From positions 1 through 5,924 of the forward strand of contig CABUGI010000107.1 in NCBI GenBank assembly GCA_902491055.1: DNA of 5,924 nucleotides, in the 5' to 3' direction. Below the pieces are notes generated by a model. That model was not told the origin of the DNA and searched no databases. It was given only the letters and a program-made list of their open reading frames with translations. The stretch is from an uncultured Collinsella sp. GTDB taxonomy: Bacteria > Actinomycetota > Coriobacteriia > Coriobacteriales > Coriobacteriaceae. Both the position numbers and the translations under genes were made by a program. Shown here one piece after another: positions 1 to 5,556 of this stretch; the stretch's first letter is position 1; each line of letters starts with the position of its first letter.

Positions 1-344
1 GCCTCGGAATATGCGTCGTAACGATCTTCCCACTGAGAGGGGTTGTCGCGAACGAAAGTGTAGCGGTAGGTTGCGCCCTTGGACTTGTATTCAAAGCCAG
101 ACTCGAGCGAGGTGTACTTGCTGCCGTCCTTGTGTGCGGGCTCGATGCCAAAGTGCTTGATGTAACGCGGGCCGAAGTCCTCGGAACGGCCGTAGTACGT
201 GTTGCCGTCTGCCGTGAGCTGGCTGCCCATGTAGATCTGGGTGCAAGCGAGCGCCGAAGTCGGCATGGCCATAATGGCCGCTGCTCCAAATGCAAGGCCG
301 CAGCCGAGCTTCTTGAGCGTGTTGACAGGATGAGTAAACCTCAT
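1..344 (-). CDS. Secreted C69-family dipeptidase (PepD-like), 5' part only
   Basis: The first 114 codons are present and the gene continues past the left edge. Residues 1-33 form a signal peptide: basic start (R2, K11, K12), hydrophobic core about 13-27, and an A-L-A cleavage site at 31-33. C34 follows directly, in the sequence ACTQIYMG. In peptidase family C69 (N-terminal-nucleophile hydrolases) the mature N-terminal Cys is the nucleophile, so signal peptide removal alone could expose it. The segment DGNTYYGRSEDF (46-57) matches the family's DG-(S/N)-T...R-x-(E/D)-D block; R53 and D56 are likely active-site residues by analogy with related Ntn hydrolases. The ATG is preceded by GGGAGGG (348-354) with a 3-nt gap, an unambiguous start. 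The likely role is cleaving dipeptides or short peptides outside the membrane. ALAC is a poor lipobox, so I favour signal peptidase I over lipoprotein processing. Family call is firm; substrate is unknown. Confidence 0.88.
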   Translation of the reverse strand, partial: MRFTHPVNTLKKLGCGLAFGAAAIMAMPTSALACTQIYMGSQLTADGNTYYGRSEDFGPRYIKHFGIEPAHKDGSKYTSLESGFEYKSKGATYRYTFVRDNPSQWEDRYDAYSE

Positions 345-360
345 GATCCCTCCCAACTGT

Positions 361-390
361 TGAAACCCCGCGAAACCGTACGGAGTTTCA
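361..390 (-). promoter_or_regulatory. Dyad in the leader of the dipeptidase gene
   Basis: TGAAAC (361-366) pairs with GTTTCA (385-390). After one mismatch, CCG (368-370) also pairs with CGG (381-383), leaving a 10-nt loop. The loop overlaps a second palindrome, CCGTACGG (376-383), and GAAACC occurs twice ten bases apart (362-367, 372-377), so alternative foldings exist. It lies about 7 nt upstream of the dipeptidase ribosome binding site. It could be an mRNA structure or an operator. The function is inference from position and symmetry only. Confidence 0.4.
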
Positions 391-397
391 GCTAATA

Positions 398-428
398 AAT
401 ACATCTACTAGCCTAAAGGAAGTGTAAA
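398..428 (-). promoter_or_regulatory. Weak promoter candidate for the secreted dipeptidase
   Basis: On the minus strand TTTACA (423-428, five of six to TTGACA) is followed after 19 bp by TGTATT (398-403, four of six to TATAAT). The spacer is longer than the usual 16-18 bp. Transcription would start near 390, giving a leader of roughly 45 nt that includes the dyad at 361-390. No better sigma-70-type pair stands out between the terminator and the gene. Confidence 0.28.
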
Positions 429-456
429 GAATATTCATTCGACAACAGCTTTTACT

Positions 457-486
457 CGATGAGCGTGAAGAAATATACGATGAGCG
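457..486. repeat. Direct repeat CGATGAGCG, two copies 21 bp apart
   Basis: CGATGAGCG occurs at 457-465 and again at 478-486. The start-to-start distance is 21 bp, two helical turns, so both copies would face the same side of the DNA. They lie about 30-60 bp upstream of the weak dipeptidase promoter candidate, a common place for activator sites. No regulator is identified. Confidence 0.45.
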
Positions 487-507
487 GATAATAATACTCA
501 TTTTGTG

Positions 508-554
508 ACTTTAGTTAAATAAAGACACCCTGCATTTACTGTAGCTAAATAAAG
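508..554. repeat. Imperfect 17-bp direct repeat, 30-bp period
   Basis: ACTTTAGTTAAATAAAG (508-524) and ACTGTAGCTAAATAAAG (538-554) match at 15 of 17 positions and are exactly 30 bp apart. The first copy contains a dyad, CTTTA-6-TAAAG (509-524); the second has the same dyad with one mismatch. Read on the minus strand, each copy is a CTTTATTTA tract just beyond the main terminator, so they may be operator half-sites or extra U-rich termination sequence. Confidence 0.45.
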
Positions 555-568
555 CATCAGACAATGCT
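546..568 (-). terminator. Possible weak second terminator downstream of the main one
   Basis: On the minus strand a 5-bp stem, AGCAT/ATGCT (564-568 with 553-557, 6-nt loop), is followed by TTATTTA. It lies immediately after the strong terminator at 569-618. The stem is short and would be weak alone; it may act as a backup. Confidence 0.25.
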
Positions 569-618
569 CAAAAATAAACCTCTCCCGCTGTTTGGGATTT
601 GCATAAACAACGGGAGAG
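569..618 (-). terminator. Intrinsic terminator of the lipid kinase / small protein unit
   Basis: Minus-strand transcripts form a 14-bp stem: CTCTCCCGTTGTTT (618-605) pairs with AAACAGCGGGAGAG (593-580), with one G-U wobble and an 11-nt loop (594-604). It is followed after one G by TTTATTTTT (578-570). This is a textbook Rho-independent terminator, about 34 nt past the small gene's stop codon. The plus-strand reading has no U tract after the stem, so it is one-directional. Confidence 0.92.
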
Positions 619-652
619 TCGATAACTGGATGAATATCATACCAATGTGGAT

Positions 653-745
653 TTACTTCTTTCGGCGGTGAATCACATTGATGGCATAGCCGACGAGCAT
701 AGCCAAGACGATGACGATAAAGCCAATCAGGGGATTGTCGTTCAT
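653..745 (-). CDS. Small single-span membrane protein, 30 residues, unknown function
   Basis: The gene encodes MNDNPLIGFIVIVLAMLVGY followed by AINVIHRRKK and TAA. Residues 6-25 form one strongly hydrophobic helix, and the C-terminal HRRKK predicts an outside N-terminus and a cytoplasmic C-terminus. A perfect AGGAGG (751-756) lies 5 nt before the ATG and overlaps the TAG stop of the upstream lipid kinase gene, leaving only 9 nt between the genes. That points to one mRNA and translational coupling. The intrinsic terminator follows about 34 nt after its stop, so it is the last gene of the unit. I do not recognise a family. A role beside the lipid kinase at the membrane (anchor or regulator) is inference only. 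Confidence 0.75.
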   Translation of the reverse strand: MNDNPLIGFIVIVLAMLVGYAINVIHRRKK

Positions 746-754
746 GGGGTCCTC

Positions 755-1672
755 CTATTTTCCGAGCGGTGAGAATTCGTCGACGATGAGGTCGAGACAT
801 TGCGGAAGCGCGCGGGCGCCAAAGACGCCGGAGTTGCTGGAGATGATCTCGCCATCGAACTGCATGCCTAGCGATGGCGTGCAAGTAATCTTGGCTTCCT
901 TGGTCTGGATGATCTTAAACTGCGGACGGCCGAGCACTTTGCCGGCGGGATCGAGCGCGGCGGTGATTACCGTGGGGAGCAGCTGCACCGTGCGTACGGG
1001 CTCAATAACGACGATGTCGACCATGCCGTCGTCCATACGACAGTTGGGGAACAGGTTGATGTCGTTTTGGATGACCGAGGTATTGCCTGCCATGCAGCAG
1101 ATGCCGTCGAGCTCCTCGACAATGCCGTCGTGCTCAATGGCAAAGTGCGCCACCGTGGGGTTGGGCGTGGCGAGCGCGGAGAGGAAGTAGGCGATCTCGC
1201 CAATGTCGTTTTTAGTGGGAGCGGCCTTCATCATGATCTCGGCGTCGAAGCCCGAGCCGGCGATGATGATGAAGCCGTGGCGCTTCTCGTTGCCGTTCTC
1301 ATCGAGCCAAAAGAGCTCGCCCATGTCTACTTTGACCGTGCGGCCGGCGCGGCAAGCCTTGGCAAGCGCCGCTGCCTCGGGGGCATTACCGATGTTGTTA
1401 AAGAACAGGCAGGCCGTGCCGGAGGGGAAGACGAGCGTGGGGACGCCGCACCCGCGCATCTGGTCGAGCACGTTGGAGACGGTGCCGTCTCCGCCCGAAA
1501 CGACCACGCGATCGAACTCGCGAACGTCCGCTACCGCGTCCTCGGGCTCCATGCCATCGCCGATGAAGCGCATCACGACCTCGTCGCCGCCCTGTGCAAG
1601 GGCGTGCGTGAATGCGTAGATTTCATCGGAGCTGGGACCCGATGCCGGGTTGTGGATGATAAGGCAGCGCAT
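755..1672 (-). CDS. Diacylglycerol kinase / YegS-family lipid kinase
   Basis: A full-length protein of about 305 residues, normal for bacterial soluble lipid kinases that phosphorylate diacylglycerol or a similar lipid with ATP at the inner face of the membrane. The N-terminal catalytic domain begins with an IIHNPASG strand-loop (5-12) and has the nucleotide-binding GGDGT (60-64). A second loop, PSGTACLFFNN (82-92), stands where relatives have GTxND or GTGNLLARN. The C-terminal domain shows GSGFDAEI (138-145), DDGMVDIVV (213-221) and the late MQFDGE (269-274), all family hallmarks. The ATG at 1672 fits the family's N-terminus but has no strong Shine-Dalgarno (only GGGAACG nearby). It is divergent from rnd and leads the unit ending in the small membrane protein gene. 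In actinobacteria such kinases recycle diacylglycerol or modify lipids; the exact lipid cannot be told. Confidence 0.93.
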   Translation of the reverse strand: MRCLIIHNPASGPSSDEIYAFTHALAQGGDEVVMRFIGDGMEPEDAVADVREFDRVVVSGGDGTVSNVLDQMRGCGVPTLVFPSGTACLFFNNIGNAPEAAALAKACRAGRTVKVDMGELFWLDENGNEKRHGFIIIAGSGFDAEIMMKAAPTKNDIGEIAYFLSALATPNPTVAHFAIEHDGIVEELDGICCMAGNTSVIQNDINLFPNCRMDDGMVDIVVIEPVRTVQLLPTVITAALDPAGKVLGRPQFKIIQTKEAKITCTPSLGMQFDGEIISSNSGVFGARALPQCLDLIVDEFSPLGK

Positions 1673-1700
1673 ACTTACGTTCCCGTTCTGTGACTAACCG

Positions 1701-1708
1701 AGTATAGT
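1701..1708. promoter_or_regulatory. Overlapping divergent -10 elements between lipid kinase and rnd
   Basis: AGTATAGT contains TATAGT on the plus strand (1703-1708) and TATACT on the minus strand (1706-1701), each five of six to TATAAT. They would give leaders of about 55 nt for rnd and 22 nt for the lipid kinase. No good -35 hexamer is visible for either direction. This is the only AT-rich, promoter-like element near the middle of the 98-bp divergent gap. Confidence 0.42.
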
Positions 1709-1770
1709 TGTAGAGCAATGCCGATATCCTACCCGTGTTTTTCGGGCCTAACCTTATTTGATGGGTTGAT

Positions 1771-2904
1771 ATGTACATTTCCACACATCAGGCTCTGGTC
1801 GACTTTTGCCAGCGCGCCCGCGAGTTCGACGCGATCGCCGTCGATACCGAGTTTTTGCGCGAGCGCACGTTTCACCCGCGCCTGTGCCTGGTCCAGATTG
1901 CCACCCCCGCCGAGAGTGTCGCTGTCGATCCGCTGGCGATCGACGACCTGTCTCCCTTGGCCGAGCTTATGGCTGACGAGGGCGTGGTCAAGGTATTCCA
2001 TGCTTGCTCGCAGGACATGGAAGTTATGCTCCATACCGTGGGCGCACTGCCGCGACCGATTTTTGACACGCAGGTTGCCGCCGCCTTTTTGGGCGAGCGC
2101 CAGCAGATTTCGTATGGTGCGCTCGTTCAGACGTTCTGCGGCGTATCACTGCCCAAGACCGAGTCGCTGACCGACTGGTCGCGCCGCCCGCTGACCGACA
2201 AGCAGATTGAGTACGCGATCGATGACGTCAAGTATCTGATCGTTGCCTATACCGAGATGATGAGCCGTCTGCGCGAGCTGGGCCGCGTGGATTGGGTGCT
2301 CGACGAGTTGCGTCCTCTGGCCGACGAGTCGCACTACCGCGCCGACCGCCACGAAGCGTTCCGCAAGGTCAAGCGCATCAACTCGTGCAGCCGCCATCAG
2401 CTGGGCATTGCGCGCGAGCTTGCTGCCTGGCGTGAGGACCGCGCTGAGCGGCGCAATATCCCGCGCAAGTGGGTTATGTCCGACGATACGCTGCTGGCGC
2501 TCGTCAAGCGCAATCCCGTGCGTGTTGAGGAGTTCCGTAGCATCCGCGGCACCGACCAGCTGGGGGAGCGCGACGTGGACGGCGCGCTCATGGCCATCAA
2601 GCGCGGAGCGAGCTGTCCGCACGATCGCCTGCCGCTCTTGGTGCGCGGACATCGTCAGATTTCGCCGGAGCTGGAGAGCGTGACTGACCTTATGTATGCG
2701 CTTATTCGCCTGGTTGCCGAGCGCTCGGGCGTGGCGACCTCGGTCATTGCCTCGCGCGATGACCTGGCCGACTATATTGAGCATCCCGAGCAGAGCCCCC
2801 TGCGCGAAGGCTGGCGCTTTGAGCTCGTGGGCTCGCGCCTGGACGATTTGCTCTCGGGCAATATGGGACTCACCGTGAAGGACGGAAAGATTGAGTTGTT
2901 ATAG
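1771..2904 (+). CDS. rnd: Ribonuclease D
   Basis: A 377-residue 3'-5' exoribonuclease, close to the 375 residues of E. coli RNase D, which trims the 3' ends of tRNA and other small RNA precursors. The DEDDy catalytic set is complete: VDTEF with D25 and E27 (Exo I), VFHACSQDME with D82 (Exo II), and EYAIDDVKYL with Y148 and D152 (Exo III). An HRDC nucleic-acid-binding domain follows at about 208-285 (RHQLGIARELAAWREDRAER, then NIPRKWVM), then a second helical HRDC-like segment to the end. ATG 1771 is the first usable start, since an in-frame TGA lies at 1759-1761. There is no clear Shine-Dalgarno, only a GGG, so initiation may be weak. It is divergent from the lipid kinase; 64 bp separate it from the zinc peptidase gene, with which it may be cotranscribed. 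Confidence 0.96.
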   Translation: MYISTHQALVDFCQRAREFDAIAVDTEFLRERTFHPRLCLVQIATPAESVAVDPLAIDDLSPLAELMADEGVVKVFHACSQDMEVMLHTVGALPRPIFDTQVAAAFLGERQQISYGALVQTFCGVSLPKTESLTDWSRRPLTDKQIEYAIDDVKYLIVAYTEMMSRLRELGRVDWVLDELRPLADESHYRADRHEAFRKVKRINSCSRHQLGIARELAAWREDRAERRNIPRKWVMSDDTLLALVKRNPVRVEEFRSIRGTDQLGERDVDGALMAIKRGASCPHDRLPLLVRGHRQISPELESVTDLMYALIRLVAERSGVATSVIASRDDLADYIEHPEQSPLREGWRFELVGSRLDDLLSGNMGLTVKDGKIELL

Positions 2905-2927
2905 GGAAGCCTAGCCGGCTGAGTGGG

Positions 2928-2933
2928 TAGAAT
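2928..2933 (+). promoter_or_regulatory. Possible -10 element before the zinc peptidase gene
   Basis: TAGAAT matches TATAAT at five of six positions and would start transcription about 29 nt before the ATG at 2969. No convincing -35 hexamer lies 16-18 bp upstream, so the peptidase may simply be read through from rnd. Confidence 0.28.
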
Positions 2934-2968
2934 GCCTCCAACGTGTAACTCGATTCGGAGGAATTCGC

Positions 2969-3673
2969 ATGCCTTATTACTATGGTTACGGCTTTGGCAT
3001 CGACCCGCTGTACCTGCTGGTTGTCCTTGTTTGCACGGTGCTCGGTCTTGCCGCGCAGAGCTATATCAACTCGACGTACAAAACCTGGTCCAAGGTTCGC
3101 TCGGACGGCGACACGGGCGCCACGGTCGCTCGCCGCATGCTCGACGCCAACGGTTGTAACGCCGTGGGTATCAAGGGCGTAGCTGGTGAGCTCACCGACC
3201 ACTACAACCCGCAGGATAACAATCTGTATCTCTCGGATGCCAACCGTTCGGGCGGGTCGGTCGCAAGCGTTGCCGTGGCCTGCCACGAGGCAGGCCATGC
3301 CGCGCAGCGTCAAAGCGGCTATGCCATGATGAAGGTACGCACCGCCCTCGTGCCGGTCGTCAACTTTACCCAGAACACTTGGACCATCGTGCTGCTCATG
3401 GGTCTGTTTATGAACATTGCCGGGCTCACGACCCTCGCGTTGATCTTCTTCTCGTTTAGCGTGCTGTTCCAGCTCGTTACGTTGCCTGTTGAGATTGACG
3501 CCAGCCGACGTGCTGTGGCGTACATCGAGCAGTCGGGTATGAGTTCCAAGCAGGTCAACGGCGCCAAGAAGGTGCTGACGGCAGCCGCGCTTACCTATGT
3601 GGCTGCAGCGCTCACTTCGATCATTCAGCTGCTCTACCTTATGGCTCGCTACAACAGAAACTCCAACCGATAA
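2969..3673 (+). CDS. Membrane-anchored neutral zinc metallopeptidase (YugP/Zn_peptidase_2 type)
   Basis: A 234-residue protein with an N-terminal membrane helix (about 14-31), a soluble catalytic stretch with ACHEAGHA (HExxH zinc motif: H106, E107, H110), a hydrophobic hairpin region (about 137-170) and a final membrane helix (about 201-225). The conserved LPVEIDASRRA (171-181) probably supplies the third zinc ligand (E174 or D176). The short low-complexity start MPYYYGYGFG and the overall length match the B. subtilis YugP family, whose substrates are poorly known; membrane-protein turnover is an inference from location. GGAGGA (2957-2962) lies 6 nt before the ATG and fixes the start. A GC-rich hairpin follows the stop codon. 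The residues expected of an active enzyme are present. Confidence 0.92.
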   Translation: MPYYYGYGFGIDPLYLLVVLVCTVLGLAAQSYINSTYKTWSKVRSDGDTGATVARRMLDANGCNAVGIKGVAGELTDHYNPQDNNLYLSDANRSGGSVASVAVACHEAGHAAQRQSGYAMMKVRTALVPVVNFTQNTWTIVLLMGLFMNIAGLTTLALIFFSFSVLFQLVTLPVEIDASRRAVAYIEQSGMSSKQVNGAKKVLTAAALTYVAAALTSIIQLLYLMARYNRNSNR

Positions 3674-3689
3674 CAAATGGGACAGGCAG

Positions 3690-3719
3690 GCGCCGCGGGG
3701 ATTCGTGTCCTCGCGGCGC
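3690..3719 (+). terminator. GC-rich hairpin after the zinc peptidase gene, terminator-like without a U tract
   Basis: GCGCCGCGGGG (3690-3700) pairs with CCTCGCGGCGC (3709-3719) over 11 bp, with one G-U wobble and an 8-nt loop. It starts about 17 nt after the peptidase stop. The bases that follow (TGTACTATGTG) are not a U run on this strand, and the other strand has none either. It may be a non-canonical terminator, an RNA 3'-end stabiliser, or a pause site before xseA. Confidence 0.45.
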
Positions 3720-3788
3720 TGTACTATGTGTTGGACTTAATTTCGCACGGGGCCGGAGCCTCTGTGCTCGATAACGAAAGGAGGCTGC

Positions 3789-5240
3789 GTGGCAGGCTGG
3801 AACCTAACCGGTAATGCCGTTTCCGCCGAGTTCGACGGTTCGGACGAGCAGGAGCGCAAGGAGCTCAGCGTGAGCCAGGCGGTGGAGATCGCCGCCGGTG
3901 CGCTCGATGCCATTCCGCAGCTGAGCGTCTTGGGCGAGGTCACGGGTTTTCGTGGTCCTAACGCCCGAAGCGGCCACTGCTATTTCCAGATCAAGGACGA
4001 TTCGGCCGCCGTTGACTGCATCATTTGGAAGGGTGCCTATCTCAAGCGCACGTTCGATCTGCGCGACGGTATGCAGGTGAGCTTTAAGGGCAGCTTCAAT
4101 CTCTATAAGGCTACGGGCCGCATGAGCTTTGTCGCTCGCTCGTTTTCGCTGGCGGGGGAGGGCCTGCTGCGTCAACAAGTGGCGCAACTGGCCGAAAAGC
4201 TACGCCGCGAGGGCCTGATGGACGAAGCGCGCAAGCGCCGCATCCCGGTGTTCTGCTCCCGCGTGGCGGTCGTCACCTCGCTTTCGGGTGCCGTAATCGA
4301 CGACGTCAAGCGCACATTGCGTCGTCGCAACCCGCTCGTCGAGCTCGTCTGCGTGGGTGCCAAGGTACAAGGCGAGGGTGCGCCGACAGAGCTCATTGAG
4401 GGCCTGCGCCGCGCCGCTTCCATTACGCCGGCGCCCGACTGTATTTTGTTGGTGCGCGGCGGCGGCTCCTTTGAGGACCTCATGACCTTTAATGACGAGG
4501 AGCTTGCCCGCGCGGTGGCGGCTTGTCCTGTGCCCGTGGTGACCGGCATTGGCCATGAGCCCGATACCTCGATTTGCGACATGGTGAGCGACCGCCGCGC
4601 CTCCACGCCCACGGCGGCGGCCGAATCGGTGGCGCCGGCTATGACGGAGCTGGCCGATGTGCTCGAGGCGCGCCATCAGCGTCTGGGTGCCGCGATGGCA
4701 TCGATGATTGGGTCGAATCAGGTCGACCTGGAGATGCTCGATCAGCGTGGTCGCCGCGCTTGGAATACCTATACGGCCCGTCTGGGCGATGCACTCGATG
4801 CCGCCGCCTGCCGCCCGTGCCTCAACGACCCCACATTTATGGTCGAGCGTCGCGAATCGGAGCTTGCACTGACTGCCGATCGCCTGTCGGGCGCCATAGC
4901 GCGCTCGGTCGGGACATTCCGCTCCAACTTTGAGCGCCTGCCCGAGCGTCTGGTTGCAAGCACCTCGGGGCTCGATGGCAAGCGCCATGCGCTCACGCTT
5001 GCGAGTTCCCGCCTGGAGCATCAGGGGCGCACGATGCTCAGCAAACCTGCGTCCGACCTGGGCCGTGCGGCAGCCTCGCTCGATGCCCTGTCGCCGCTCA
5101 AGGTGCTTGCCCGTGGCTATTCCATCGCGTACGGCGATGATGGGGTGGCTACGAGCGCCAAGACCTTTAAGCCCGGCGACGCCATCCGCGTGCGTATGGC
5201 AGACGGCAACGTGGCGGCAACGGTCGATACGGTCGAGTAG
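3789..5240 (+). CDS. xseA: Exodeoxyribonuclease VII large subunit
   Basis: A 483-residue catalytic subunit of exonuclease VII, which with XseB cuts single-stranded DNA from both ends into oligonucleotides in the cytoplasm. An OB-fold DNA-binding domain spans about 26-125 (LSVSQAVEI start, SGHCYFQIKDD at 61-71). The catalytic core carries VAVVTSLSGAVIDDV, RGGGSFEDL (223-231) and GIGHEPDTSICD (from 253), followed by DRRASTPTAAAE. A long helical region (about 285-435) is where XseB normally binds. The C-terminus, with LSPLKVLARGYSI and a small basic/beta end, is typical. The GTG at 3789 has AAAGGAGG (3777-3784) 4 nt upstream. It leaves about 25 residues before the usual family start. A second in-frame GTG at 3870 has AAGGAG (3858-3863) 6 nt upstream and would give a start close to the conserved domain. 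xseB lies 42 bp downstream. Confidence 0.96.
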   Translation: MAGWNLTGNAVSAEFDGSDEQERKELSVSQAVEIAAGALDAIPQLSVLGEVTGFRGPNARSGHCYFQIKDDSAAVDCIIWKGAYLKRTFDLRDGMQVSFKGSFNLYKATGRMSFVARSFSLAGEGLLRQQVAQLAEKLRREGLMDEARKRRIPVFCSRVAVVTSLSGAVIDDVKRTLRRRNPLVELVCVGAKVQGEGAPTELIEGLRRAASITPAPDCILLVRGGGSFEDLMTFNDEELARAVAACPVPVVTGIGHEPDTSICDMVSDRRASTPTAAAESVAPAMTELADVLEARHQRLGAAMASMIGSNQVDLEMLDQRGRRAWNTYTARLGDALDAAACRPCLNDPTFMVERRESELALTADRLSGAIARSVGTFRSNFERLPERLVASTSGLDGKRHALTLASSRLEHQGRTMLSKPASDLGRAAASLDALSPLKVLARGYSIAYGDDGVATSAKTFKPGDAIRVRMADGNVAATVDTVE

Positions 5241-5282
5241 ACCGCGTTTCATAGCGATAAACCTTTAGGAAAGGAAACAGAT

Positions 5283-5549
5283 ATGGCAGAGAAGACCCCG
5301 GTCGAGCAGCTTACGTACAAGCAGGCCTCGCAGGAGCTTGAGCTCATCATCCGCAGCCTGGAGTCGGGCGATATGGAGCTCGAGGAGTCGCTCGAGAGCT
5401 ACACGCGCGGCGTCGAGCTCCTCAAGAGCCTGCGCACCCGCCTGTCCGATGCCGAGCAGAAGGTCTCGGTGCTTCTTAAGGACGTCGACGGCAACGACGT
5501 GCTCGCCGACGGCGAAGCCGCCAACACGGACGACAACCTCTCGTTCTAA
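5283..5549 (+). CDS. xseB: Exodeoxyribonuclease VII small subunit
   Basis: An 88-residue helical protein of normal family length, with the signature ELELIIRSLESGDMELEESL (18-37) continuing into ESYTRGVELLKSLRTRL and AEQKV. The two helices pack on the XseA helical region and are needed for a controlled, active nuclease. The tail from about residue 67 is acidic and probably disordered (DVDGNDVLADGEAA). The ATG has AAAGGA (5270-5275) with a 7-nt spacer. It follows xseA by 42 bp in the same direction, the usual xseA-xseB order, so cotranscription is likely. Confidence 0.95.
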   Translation: MAEKTPVEQLTYKQASQELELIIRSLESGDMELEESLESYTRGVELLKSLRTRLSDAEQKVSVLLKDVDGNDVLADGEAANTDDNLSF

Positions 5550-5556
5550 CCATCCC

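Larger units (their letters stand above)
345..652. other. AT-rich intergenic region between dipeptidase start and small membrane protein gene
   Basis: This 308-bp stretch is clearly more AT-rich than the flanking genes. It contains no credible coding sequence on either strand. It holds, from left to right, the dipeptidase ribosome binding site and leader dyad, a weak minus-strand promoter candidate, two direct-repeat pairs, and the terminator of the lipid kinase unit. GAATATTC, a perfect 8-bp palindrome, sits at 429-436 next to the promoter candidate. The layout is what one expects of a regulated promoter region reading leftward into the dipeptidase. Confidence 0.7.

Noticed and set aside
132..395. 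An 87-codon plus-strand frame opposite the dipeptidase signal-peptide region
   Set aside because: The minus-strand reading has a signal peptide, catalytic Cys block and strong ribosome binding site; the plus-strand reading has none of these.
459..491. A 10-codon plus-strand frame (MSVKKYTMSG) across the CGATGAGCG repeats
   Set aside because: There is no ribosome binding site, and the frame is a by-product of the direct repeats that supply both ATG codons.
498..884. A 128-codon minus-strand frame overlapping the lipid kinase 3' end and the intergenic region
   Set aside because: It is out of frame with the kinase, spans the strong terminator and the small membrane protein gene, and encodes an Arg/His-rich product with no family pattern.
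1732..1746. A small CCCG/CGGG hairpin with a T-rich loop upstream of rnd
   Set aside because: The stem is only 4 bp and the T run is in the loop instead of after the stem, so it is not a credible terminator.
2870..3676. A 268-codon minus-strand frame antisense to the zinc peptidase gene
   Set aside because: It mirrors the peptidase gene almost exactly, has no ribosome binding site of note and no domain pattern; it is a shadow of the real gene.
3677..3814. A 45-codon plus-strand frame starting 4 nt after the zinc peptidase stop and overlapping the start of xseA
   Set aside because: It has no ribosome binding site, runs straight through the GC-rich hairpin, and its sequence looks like chance reading of GC-rich DNA.
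4200..5252. A 350-codon minus-strand frame antisense to xseA
   Set aside because: Long antisense frames are common opposite GC-rich genes. The translation is His/Arg/Gly-rich with no recognisable motifs, while xseA itself has a complete family signature.
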